Shown here one piece after another: positions 25,923 to 34,300 of a stretch of 64,000 nt of DNA. This DNA comes from JAFGHJ01 sp964523975 (GTDB taxonomy: Bacteria; Hydrothermota; UBA3072). Position numbers and translations under genes: made by a program. The notes under the pieces are model-generated. The model saw only the letters and a program-made list of their open reading frames with translations, was not told where the DNA came from and ran no database searches. The stretch lies in NCBI GenBank assembly GCA_964523975.1, contig CAZGBM010000001.1:7104-71103 (forward strand), written 5' to 3'. Numbering within the stretch: position 1 is the first letter of the stretch; every line of letters begins with the position of its first letter.

Positions 25923-26664
25923 TTTTTACAAGACGCACAAAGGTTTCCTCAAGCGGTTCTTTTCCGTTTCTGGTAAGTTCTTTTGGTGTACCATATGCTA
26001 CCAGCTTACCCAGATGCATGAAGCCCAGAGAATCACATTTGTAAGCTTCATCCAGAAGATGTGTAGAAACAATGAGACTTTTACCTTCTTTTGCAAGTCC
26101 TTTCAAAGTATCCCAGAATTCTTTACGGGTAATGGGGTCTACACCTACCGTAGGTTCATCAAGTATAAGAAGCTCCGGTTCATGAACAAGCGCACAAACA
26201 AGCGCCAATCTCTGTTTTAATCCTCCGGAAAGGTAATAAGATATTGTGTTTTCTCGACCAATAAGTCCGGCGAGTTCAATCATCTTTTTTATCCTGTCTT
26301 TTGCTTTTTGTCCGGAAATATCATATATATGTGTGTAAAAATAGAGATTTTCATATACTGTTAGGTCCTGATAAAGACTAAATTTCTGGGAAACGTATCC
26401 TATGTGAGATTTTAAAAGTTCGGTTTCCTTTATAATATCGTAACCACAGACTTTAGCCATCCCCGAAGTGGGTTGCAATATTCCGCAGAGCATTCTGATA
26501 GTTGTCGTTTTGCCCGCACCATTAGGTCCCAGAAAACCGAAAATCTCGCCCTTTTTTACAGAAAGATTGAGATTGTCGACGGCTTTAATTTTACCGAAAT
26601 GCCTGGAGAGGTCAAAAGTTTGAACTATAAAATCATTAGAAGACGGCATCTCCGTATATACCAC
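25915..26664 (-). CDS. ABC transporter ATPase of the efflux system
   Basis: A 249-residue ATPase with Walker A GPNGAGKTT, Q-loop YVSQKFSLY, signature YYLSGGLKQRL, Walker B LLILDEPTVGVD and the switch-region His in VSTHLLDEAY. This is the CcmA/YbhF class that partners with ABC-2 permeases. A single nucleotide-binding domain is present, unlike YbhF, which has two, so a homodimer is expected. The start overlaps the adaptor gene by 29 bases; ATG 26649 is an alternative internal start. Its place between adaptor and permeases makes its partner assignment firm. Confidence 0.92.
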   Translation of the reverse strand: MVYTEMPSSNDFIVQTFDLSRHFGKIKAVDNLNLSVKKGEIFGFLGPNGAGKTTTIRMLCGILQPTSGMAKVCGYDIIKETELLKSHIGYVSQKFSLYQDLTVYENLYFYTHIYDISGQKAKDRIKKMIELAGLIGRENTISYYLSGGLKQRLALVCALVHEPELLILDEPTVGVDPITRKEFWDTLKGLAKEGKSLIVSTHLLDEAYKCDSLGFMHLGKLVAYGTPKELTRNGKEPLEETFVRLVKNA

Positions 26665-27418
26665 TCTTTATTTTCCCTTCCGGATTGTCAACTATAATTT
26701 TTACTCTGTAAACGAGTAATGTCCTGTCTTCTTTTGTTTGAATATTCTTGGGCGCAAATTCAGCCTTTCCGGCTATAAAGGAAACTTTCCCTTTAGAAGA
26801 TTCCCCCGGAAATGCGTCAATTCTAATTTTAACAGATTGATTGATAGAAATTTTAGGTAACTCGTCTTCAGGAACATATATATTGAGATATATCAAAGAA
26901 GGGTCAAGAATTTCAACAATAGGTACACCAGGCAGAGTTGTTTCTCCAGCCCTTAAATATTTTAAGCTTATATAACCATTCACAGGAGAAATTATATGGA
27001 ATTTTTTCAGATTTTCTTTTTTTGCTTCAAGAGAAGCAGCGGCTGATTTAAGCTCCATATACACTAAATCACGATTTCTTTTGACTCTTTCAAATTCCAT
27101 TTCCGAAATTGCCAAATCCTTGAAAAGTCCTTCTGATTTTTTAAGGTCATCATCCAGATTTTTAAGCTGAATTTTTAAACTCCCAACCTGATATTCTATT
27201 GACTTTATAACAAGTTTTATTTCTTCATTATCAATAATAGCTAGCGTATCACCTTCGCTGATTTTATCGCCTTCTTCAAAATTAAACACATTAAGCTTCC
27301 CTGCTACTTCAGCCTTCAGCAGATAACTTTCTTCTGTAAAAATTCCCGAGTAAACACCATTTTTGTTTTTGCCGCATGAGGCAATTAAAACAAAAAGAAA
27401 AAGCAAAAATCTTTTCAT
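26636..27418 (-). CDS. HlyD-family periplasmic adaptor lipoprotein
   Basis: Membrane-fusion protein of the efflux system. The N-terminus MKRFLLFLFVLIASC ends in a lipobox (IASC), so it should be lipid-anchored. After it come a split lipoyl/barrel-sandwich domain (LKAEVAGKLNVFNFEEGDKI and VNGYISLKYLRAGETT) around a coiled-coil hairpin (about residues 70-130) and a beta-barrel domain (YLNIYVPEDELPKI). The 260 residues are short for the family. The promoter is an excellent match and lies so close to the ATG that the transcript should be leaderless. Confidence 0.9.
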   Translation of the reverse strand: MKRFLLFLFVLIASCGKNKNGVYSGIFTEESYLLKAEVAGKLNVFNFEEGDKISEGDTLAIIDNEEIKLVIKSIEYQVGSLKIQLKNLDDDLKKSEGLFKDLAISEMEFERVKRNRDLVYMELKSAAASLEAKKENLKKFHIISPVNGYISLKYLRAGETTLPGVPIVEILDPSLIYLNIYVPEDELPKISINQSVKIRIDAFPGESSKGKVSFIAGKAEFAPKNIQTKEDRTLLVYRVKIIVDNPEGKIKSGIYGDAVF

Positions 27419-27455
27419 AATATATTAATTATAACTGCTACAACAAGCTTGTCAA
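27419..27455 (-). promoter_or_regulatory. Promoter of the efflux operon
   Basis: On the minus strand, TTGACA (27450-27455) and TATAAT (27428-27433), both perfect, have a 16-base spacer. The ATG of the adaptor gene begins 9 bases beyond the -10 box and has no Shine-Dalgarno sequence, so at most a few untranslated bases are expected. Confidence 0.8.
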
Positions 27456-27528
27456 CAATTGATATATTGAAATAATAAGAGTTTCGTCTAATCTATTTTT
27501 TATTGTATGTCAAACTCTGTCATTATCC

Positions 27529-27566
27529 TTGACAGTTACCGGGCATAAGTTAATATTCCATAGGAT
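27529..27566 (+). promoter_or_regulatory. Promoter and weak ribosome-binding site of the isomerase-methyltransferase genes
   Basis: TTGACA (27529-27534), 16-base spacer and TAATAT (27551-27556). A weak TAGGAT site (27561-27566) lies five bases before ATG 27572. It is divergent from the efflux-operon promoter about 75 bases away. Confidence 0.6.
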
Positions 27567-27571
27567 ATAAA

Positions 27572-28357
27572 ATGAATTTCTTTTTATGTTTATCAGGTTA
27601 CGAAAACGAAAACGATATACTGCCGAAGCTTGAAGAATTAAATGTAGGGATTGAGCTGCAAAGCTATGGTCTGAAAGGAGTTACCTCTCCCCTACTCTGG
27701 GAAGAGAAAATGAAACAGCATAAAAAAATAATAAAAAATTTTTCCGGAAGGATTGCAATCCACGGACCATTTGCAGGTATTCAATATACACACAGAGATT
27801 ATCTGTTTAAAAAAGCCGTAAAAAATAGAATGCAACTTACATACGAAATGGCAAAAGAATTAAAACCGGAAATTTTAGTTTTTCACAGCGGAATTATAGG
27901 AAATATTAAAAGATGGAAATTAGAAGATTTTTGGCTGGGAGAGACGACAAAATTCTGGAAAGAAGAAATAAAAAAATATAAAAAAGAAGGAATCAAAATA
28001 GTTATCGAAAATCTGGTCGAAGAATCACCAGATATTCTGATAGAACTCTGTGATGCAGTTAATAGCGAATTTTTTGCTCTCTGTTTGGATATTGGACACA
28101 TGAATGTTTTCTCCGAATTATCACCATCTGATTGGGTCGAAAAAATGGATAGGAGACTCCAATATGTACACCTTCACGATAATAATGGTAAAAGTGACGA
28201 ACACTTACCCGTAGGTAGGGGTAACATCGATTTTGAAAGTTTTTTCAATAGTATTAAAAATACCGGAAATGATATCATTATTGCACTTGAACTCGATAAT
28301 TCAACTCTGGAAGAAAAGATCAAAAACCTAATCAAGGTTATGAATAAGTATACATAG
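27572..28357 (+). CDS. Sugar phosphate isomerase/epimerase family TIM-barrel protein
   Basis: A 261-residue xylose-isomerase-like TIM barrel (AP endonuclease 2 superfamily). Metal-site segments are visible at strand ends: IAIHGPF near residue 63, VFHSGI near 107, IVIENL with the ligand Glu near 148, CLDIGHMNVF near 174, YVHLHDNNG near 202 and IIALELDN near 242. The metal set matches active sugar isomerases/epimerases or a related hydrolase. Substrate unknown. It is followed after 28 bases by the first of three methyltransferase genes, but those may have separate promoters. Confidence 0.87.
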   Translation: MNFFLCLSGYENENDILPKLEELNVGIELQSYGLKGVTSPLLWEEKMKQHKKIIKNFSGRIAIHGPFAGIQYTHRDYLFKKAVKNRMQLTYEMAKELKPEILVFHSGIIGNIKRWKLEDFWLGETTKFWKEEIKKYKKEGIKIVIENLVEESPDILIELCDAVNSEFFALCLDIGHMNVFSELSPSDWVEKMDRRLQYVHLHDNNGKSDEHLPVGRGNIDFESFFNSIKNTGNDIIIALELDNSTLEEKIKNLIKVMNKYT

Positions 28358-28385
28358 ATCTCATATTTACAGAAATAAAAAAACA

Positions 28386-29039
28386 ATGTTAGATAATGGT
28401 TCTATACATAATCGTCAAGCAGAACATTACGATGAAAAAATTAAAGGAGATGTCAATGATTATCTCAGAGAAAATTACTTCGAAATCCTTGATAGAGTCG
28501 TAACTCTCGCTGATCTTAAAAAGGGGATGCGAGTTTTAGATATCGGAGTTGGGACTGGTTTATTAACTGAAAGATTACCCAAAGGTTTATCGAACTTCGG
28601 CATCGACATTTCCGAAAAAATGTTAGAAAAAGCAAAAGAAAAGAATTTACCAATTAAGCTTCAGAAAGGTGATTTTTTAAATATTCCATTTGTCGATAAT
28701 CGATTTCACAGAATAATCAGCACTTTTGCCTTTCATCACTTATCTTCTAAAGAGAAAGAAAAAGCTTTCACTAAAATGGATTGTGCCTTACTTAAAAACG
28801 GAATTATTGTCATCGGTGACTTTATGTTTAAAGATGAAAATCAAAAGAATGAAGTCATCAATAAATTTAAGAAGGAAAACAGAAAAGACATGCTGCTTGA
28901 AGTAGAAGATGAATATTTCATGGATATAAGTAGTGTAGAAAAGGTCTTACGCAATCTAAATTACAATGTCATCTATGAAAGAGCTTCGGTACTTACCTGG
29001 ATACTAAAAGCAAAAAAAGTAGTTGACAGTCCACCTTAA
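28386..29039 (+). CDS. Class I SAM-dependent methyltransferase (YrrT-like)
   Basis: A 217-residue Rossmann-fold methyltransferase. Motif I is VLDIGVGTGLL (about residue 51), the acidic loop is GIDISEKML, and motif IV appears as IISTFAFHHLS. The sequence as a whole resembles YrrT-type enzymes of Firmicutes, but the substrate is unknown. The start at ATG 28386 has no ribosome-binding site; the preceding stretch is A-rich. It is the first of three consecutive, mutually divergent methyltransferases. Confidence 0.85.
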   Translation: MLDNGSIHNRQAEHYDEKIKGDVNDYLRENYFEILDRVVTLADLKKGMRVLDIGVGTGLLTERLPKGLSNFGIDISEKMLEKAKEKNLPIKLQKGDFLNIPFVDNRFHRIISTFAFHHLSSKEKEKAFTKMDCALLKNGIIVIGDFMFKDENQKNEVINKFKKENRKDMLLEVEDEYFMDISSVEKVLRNLNYNVIYERASVLTWILKAKKVVDSPP

Positions 29040-29043
29040 AAAC

Positions 29044-29072
29044 TTGACAAACTGATTTACTCAGCCTAAAAT
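29044..29072 (+). promoter_or_regulatory. Promoter of the second methyltransferase
   Basis: TTGACA (29044-29049) and TAAAAT (29067-29072) with a 17-base spacer. ATG 29082 is 9 bases downstream of the -10 box, with no Shine-Dalgarno sequence, pointing to a leaderless or nearly leaderless mRNA. Confidence 0.65.
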
Positions 29073-29081
29073 CTAATAAAT

Positions 29082-29699
29082 ATGAAAACCGAAGATTCAT
29101 ATAATAAAAAATACTCAGGAAAAGATTATTACTGGGGTAAGAATCCTTCCTCTATAGCTATAAAGCTTACAGAATTAATTTCAAAAATAAATTATAACGG
29201 CAGTAAACTAATAGACCTTGGATGCGGTGAAGGCAGAGATGCTGTTTTCTTCGCAAAGAAAGATTTTGAAGTACTTGCAATAGATATATCTGAAAAAGGG
29301 CTCGAAAAAACAAAAATGTATGCCAAAGAAGAAGGATTGAAGATTAAAACTTTAAAAAATAATATCATTGATTATTTATTAGAAGAAAAATATGATATTA
29401 TTTTTTCAACTGGAGTTCTACATTATTTGCCTCCAGAGCAAAGAACTGAAAAATTTGAGAACTATAAAGAATTTACAAACGCCGGTGGAATCAACGCCTT
29501 TTCTGTTTTTGTAAAAAAGCCATTTATCAAAAAGGCACCTGACGCCGACCCGAAAGCATATTCCTTTAAATCCGGAGAAATAATGACATACTATTGGGAC
29601 TGGGAAATACTATACTGCGTGGAAGAAATATTTGATTGTAATTCCAGTAATATTCCACACAGACATGCAGTAAATCGAATCATAGCAAGAAAACCATAA
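29082..29699 (+). CDS. Class I SAM-dependent methyltransferase (TehB-like)
   Basis: A 205-residue methyltransferase with motif I LIDLGCGEGRDAVFFA and acidic loop AIDISEKGL, followed by IIFSTGVLHYL. The N-terminal YYWGKNPS segment and the later GGINAFSVFVKKPF segment resemble TehB-type enzymes, which methylate tellurite or other small nucleophiles in some bacteria. Actual substrate unknown. It has its own strong promoter and is followed after three bases by the third methyltransferase. Confidence 0.85.
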   Translation: MKTEDSYNKKYSGKDYYWGKNPSSIAIKLTELISKINYNGSKLIDLGCGEGRDAVFFAKKDFEVLAIDISEKGLEKTKMYAKEEGLKIKTLKNNIIDYLLEEKYDIIFSTGVLHYLPPEQRTEKFENYKEFTNAGGINAFSVFVKKPFIKKAPDADPKAYSFKSGEIMTYYWDWEILYCVEEIFDCNSSNIPHRHAVNRIIARKP

Positions 29700-29702
29700 A
29701 TC

Positions 29703-30485
29703 ATGAAGAAAGTCGACTATTCTCAGATTTTCTCAAAGTATGAACTTGATCCATTACGTCAAAAAATAATAGGAAATACTCTTATTAAAACACTCAAGAA
29801 AAATCATTCACAAAAAAATACTTTTAGAATAATAGATATCGGATGTGGAAGCGGAAGTTGGTTAAAAGTGAATTTCAATAATTTAGTTAATTACAAAAAT
29901 ATAAAATGGTTTGGGATTGATAAATCTAAAGAAATGCTTTCATTAGCAATAAATAAAATCTCCAATATAAATTGGATTCAAGCTTCAGCTAACGCATTGC
30001 CACTACCTTCTGATTATTTCAATTTCGCAATAACAGAGTTTACCTACCATCATTTTGAAAATAAAGAAGTTTCTTTCAAAGAAATGTATAGGGTAATAAA
30101 AAAAAAGAGCACCCTAGTAATCCGAAATATAGAACCCTGGAAGATGCAGGACTGGAGTCTATATCATTTTTTCCCGGGAGCAAGAAATTCCGATTTAGAG
30201 AGATTTTTGAAGCCGAAAATTCTAAAAGCCATCCTGAGTAATATAGGCTTTACGAAAATAGAGATACATTTCCAAATTATACATGGAAATTTATATGAAA
30301 CAGTCGATGAATGGTTCAAAATAATTAAAAATAGAACGCATTCCCAACTTAGGATTATAAGCGATGAAGAATATCAAAACGGAATCAAAAGAATCTCGGA
30401 ACTATTTCTAAATAAAAAGGAAGAATTAGAAGAAATTCTTTCTAATGATATTTCAGCCATAATTGAAGTAAACGCTATAAAATAA
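29703..30485 (+). CDS. Class I SAM-dependent methyltransferase (Methyltransf_11 type)
   Basis: A 260-residue protein with motif I IIDIGCGSGSWL, the acidic loop FGIDKSKEML, then NALPLPSDYFNFAITEFTYHH and a C-terminal extension of about 100 residues that is helical and charged. ATG 29703 is three bases after the preceding gene's stop, so it is co-transcribed with it. Substrate unknown; the long C-terminal part (RFLKPKILKAILSNIG onwards) resembles lipid or small-molecule methyltransferases, but this is weak. Confidence 0.84.
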   Translation: MKKVDYSQIFSKYELDPLRQKIIGNTLIKTLKKNHSQKNTFRIIDIGCGSGSWLKVNFNNLVNYKNIKWFGIDKSKEMLSLAINKISNINWIQASANALPLPSDYFNFAITEFTYHHFENKEVSFKEMYRVIKKKSTLVIRNIEPWKMQDWSLYHFFPGARNSDLERFLKPKILKAILSNIGFTKIEIHFQIIHGNLYETVDEWFKIIKNRTHSQLRIISDEEYQNGIKRISELFLNKKEELEEILSNDISAIIEVNAIK

Positions 30486-30504
30486 TTTCGGCATTATTCA
30501 AAGT

Positions 30505-30768
30505 TATTAGTGAGTGGGTGAGTTGGTTAAAAAACGGACCAACCGACCCACAGGCCAACGATTTAAAATCTCTTTGTCCTCTGTGTCTCTGTGTGAAAAT
30601 AATTGGGTGTTGTGTGGAGGGTTTTTTAACAACAATAATGTTTTTTCTTTGTGTTCTTTGCGGCTTTGTGTGAGAATAACTTGGGGTGGTGGGTTGGGTT
30701 TTAAACAACAAAATATCTTTTTGTTTTTTCTCTGCGGCCTTTGCGCCTCTGCGGTGAAATATTTTTTT
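30505..30768. repeat. Repeat mosaic between the methyltransferases and yjbQ
   Basis: A chain of word repeats joined by the common linker: GTGAGTGGGTGAGTTGG and ACCAACCGACCCACAGGCC (from 30511), CTCTGTGTCTCTGTGTG (from 30579), linker (from 30603), CTTTGTGTTCTTTGCGG (from 30647), CTTTGTGTG, linker GTGGGTTGGGTTTTAAAC (from 30688) and CTCTGCGGCCTTTGCGCCT (from 30731). A minus-strand open frame through this block is rich in THRGQR-like residues and is a product of the repeat, not a gene. Confidence 0.65.
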
Positions 30769-30769
30769 A

Positions 30770-31177
30770 TTATTCAATAACCTGTATAACCATTTTCCTC
30801 GAACGTGGGCCGTCAAATTCACAAAAAAAGATTCCCTGCCATCTGCCAAGGTCAATATCTCCGCCCGTAACCGGAATAAAATCCGAACTACCTATAATAG
30901 AAGCTTTAATATGACTATCTGCATTTCCTTCCGAATGTGAATATTCTGCTCCGGGAGGAACAATGTCCGACAATTTACTTAAGATATCATTTTTCACCGA
31001 TGGGTCGTAATTTTCATTTATTGTAACCGCGGCAGTTGTATGCGGCACATATAAGTGGACATAACCATCCTCTACCCCACTCTCTCTAACAACTTTTCTC
31101 ACTTTCTCAGTCACATCTACAAACTCGTTTCTTCTGTTTGTCGAAACGGAAATTTCCGCTCTCTTTTTTATTCCCAT
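30770..31177 (-). CDS. YjbQ/UPF0047 family protein
   Basis: A 135-residue member of the UPF0047 family, whose members have thiamine-phosphate-synthase-like side activity in E. coli and a conserved metal-binding pocket of unsettled function. Hallmarks are GYVHLYVPHTTAAVTINE (His/Thr pocket), NADSHIKASIIGSS and GRWQGIFFCEFDGPR. AGGAGG lies just before ATG 31177. The C-terminal end meets the repeat mosaic, but the usual ending (KMVIQVIE) appears intact. It is a single gene with no obvious operon partner. Confidence 0.92.
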   Translation of the reverse strand: MGIKKRAEISVSTNRRNEFVDVTEKVRKVVRESGVEDGYVHLYVPHTTAAVTINENYDPSVKNDILSKLSDIVPPGAEYSHSEGNADSHIKASIIGSSDFIPVTGGDIDLGRWQGIFFCEFDGPRSRKMVIQVIE

Positions 31178-31264
31178 TTATTCCTCCTTTGATTGAAATA
31201 ATTCTTATACAAATTTATTTTCCTGTCAAGTGCGTACAGAAAAATCGAATAATCTTCAGCCACC

Positions 31265-31347
31265 TTGACATACAATCAAATTAAAATTATATTTTAGTCT
31301 TACAAAAAACAAGATTCTTGTAATATTAAAAAATTTTCAATAAGGAG
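31265..31347 (+). promoter_or_regulatory. Promoter and ribosome-binding site of the giant protease gene
   Basis: TTGACA (31265-31270) and TATATT (31288-31293) have a 17-base spacer. A leader of about 50 bases contains the inverted repeat CAAGATTCTTG (31308-31318). AAGGAGAT lies a few bases before ATG 31353, so unlike many genes here this one has a normal leader. Confidence 0.7.
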
Positions 31348-31352
31348 ATTGA

Positions 31353-34300
31353 ATGAAAATTTTATGTAAGAAAGAGGTGATATTTCTTTTCTTTTTCGCA
31401 TTAATTGCCTCAGCCGGCGTCATACAAAAAGAATTAACTTTTGATAAAAACGACATTTCTTTTGCCAAAATTGACAAGTACGACTTTATAAGATTAAAAG
31501 GATGCGAGTCGACTGTAGAGACAGGGGCTCCTTCTCTTCCGAGAGCATCTTTTTCTCTTTTAATTCCTCAGGGTGCGGAGGTTATAGATGTTGAGGTTAT
31601 TTCCGTCGATAAAGAAGTAATTAGCGGAGAATATGATATTTATCCAACTCAACATCCTCAGCCTTTCATAAAAGGTAAAGTCTTCCCATTTGTTGAACCT
31701 GACAAGAATATTTACACTCAGGCTACCCCATATCCCGAAAAAATTATCGAGTCTTCTCACACCGGCTCAATGAGCGGCTATAGACTTGCAAGTTTACTGA
31801 TTTATCCAATACAATATATACCTAAAGATAAGCAGTTGATTTTCTATTCGAGAATAAAGTTCAGGGTTACATACAAAGAGAACGTACGTTCGTTGAATAC
31901 GAAAACAGAGAAACAAAAAATGATATTTGAAGAAAGAGTCAAAAAATTAGTCCTCAATCCCGAAGATATCGGAATGTCCGAGCCTTCCGTCGGACTTAGC
32001 GGAAGTCTGGCATTACTTTCGGATACGGTGGAATATGTGATAGTAACCACATCTTCGCTCAAAGAACCTTTCCAGGAACTTGCGGACTGGAAAACGAAGA
32101 AAGGGATTCCTGCGAGGGTTGTAACTCTTGATTCCATCTATGCGAATTATTCAGGTGTAGATAATGCCGAAAAGGTAAGGAATTTCATAATCGATGCTAA
32201 TTCATCCTGGGGAACAATCTGGGTTCTTCTCGGCGGGCAATGCGACTATGAATGGGGACAGGAAATCGTTCCGAGAAGGAATGTCTGGTATGTAACCTCA
32301 GGTGGTGGAAATTATAACGATGAAGATACCATTCCATCGGACCTTTATTTCTCCGACCTTGACGGGAACTGGAATGCGGACGGAGATGGTGTATTTGGTG
32401 AATCAACCGACGACGTTGACTTCTATTCGGACGTGTTCGTGGGAAGAGCTCCTGTTCGAACTTTAGCTCAGGCAGAAATTTTTGTTAATAAGGTTCTCAC
32501 TTACGAAAAAAATCCTCCCAGTGGTTATCAAAAAAAGATACTTCTGCCTGCAGCCTATCTATGGCCATTTATATACGATGAGAGGACCTCACAGGAGGCA
32601 ATTTCCAATATAGTTCCTTCGGACTGGCAGGTTACAAAGATGTACGAGCGGGACGGAAATTTAATCCACTCGACTTTTGTTGATTCGGTTCGCGCGGGAT
32701 TCGGGTTCGCTCATCTCATAGGACACGGCAACGAGTATGGTGTTTATACTTATTACGCCGATGCTTATATTAATTCCGATGACATGGATGCTCTTGGTAA
32801 TGGCGATTTGCTTGGTATTCATAACTCTATAGCCTGTATGTCCGGCGGGCTTGACCTTGTGCCTGACGGAGACTGCTTTGCAGAACATTATCTGACTCCA
32901 AGTACAGGCGGAAGTTTCTCCATTATGAATTCAAGGTATGGCTGGGGACAACCCCCAAATATGGGACCTTCGGAGCATATCGACACCTGTTTCTACCATG
33001 AAATATTCAGAGAAAATTATCTTTATCATGACCATATTGGTGTAGCACACGCCTTTTCGAAAGACGGCTACGTACCTCAAGTTACCTGGTCATCTCTCTG
33101 GCCGTGGTGCATTTATGAGTTAAATCTATTCGGAGACCCGGAAATGCCTTTATGGACGGATACTCCTGCTAAATTAACCGTAACTCATGACTTCGTAATA
33201 CCCGTTGGCGGCAGCAGCTTTGCTGTGAATGTTACAGATGGTGGCTCAGGTGTAGAAGACGCGCTTGTTTGTTTATATAAAGAGGGAGAAGTATATGAAA
33301 GAGGATACACCGATGCTTCAGGTAATCTTACCTTAACTCTATCTCCGCCTCCCGCTTCTCTCGGTTTAATGTGCTGTACGGTTACAAAAAGCAATTACCT
33401 TCCCTACGAAGATAGTGTGGATGTTATTTCTCCTTTTGGTCCCTGGGTTATTTTTGATAGTTATTCAGTATTGGACATATCCGGAAATAATGATGGCAAT
33501 GTTGACCCAGGAGAGAATATTAAGTTGTGGCTGATAGTACATAATGTAGGTCTTGATACTGCTTATAGTATCACGGGTATTTTGCGAACGACTGATTCTT
33601 ATGTCATCATTGCTGACTCAATGGAAGGATTCGGAGATATCCCGCCCGATTCATTCTTGAGCAGCTTAGAGGACTTTGACTTTGATGTGGCACTGGAATG
33701 TCCGGCAAACCATGTTATTACTTTTGAGCTCGTTGTTAGAGATATAAACGATAGTACCTGGGTTAGTTGTTTTTCTGTGCCTATATCAACGCCAGATATA
33801 ACCGTTTCTGCCGACACCATAATTTTCGATACAGTATTTGTAGATTATTCTGATACATTGGAACTTCTGGTAAATAATATTGGTAGAGATACCTTAGTTA
33901 TAAGTGATATTACATCTGACAATATCGATTATTCCATTGATATTACTGGCTTTAATTTACCCCCAAATGAAAGTCAACCAGTAAGGGTGATATTTGCTCC
34001 GGCTTCTGAAGGTAGCTCCACTGGTAATCTGACTGTTGCGAGTAACGATTTAGATGAACCCAGCTTAACAGTCTTCTTACGGGGAGAAGGTTTAGAGCCG
34101 CCTGATATATCTTTTTCACCCGATTCCGTGAGTGATAGTTTATTTGCAGGTGAAACGACTACCCATACTTTAACGATTTATAACACGGGAGAAAGTGAAC
34201 TTAATTTTGATATATCGATTATGGAATTACTATCAACAACAAAAGCACCAAATATAAGTTTTAAAGTCACCGAATTCAAAAGCAATAAAATAGCAATACC

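Noticed and set aside
30475..30855. Minus-strand open frame of 126 codons rich in THR/QR/HRG residues
   Set aside because: It consists of word repeats and linker DNA and overlaps the real yjbQ gene. Similar spurious proteins arise from the same repeats in many genomes.
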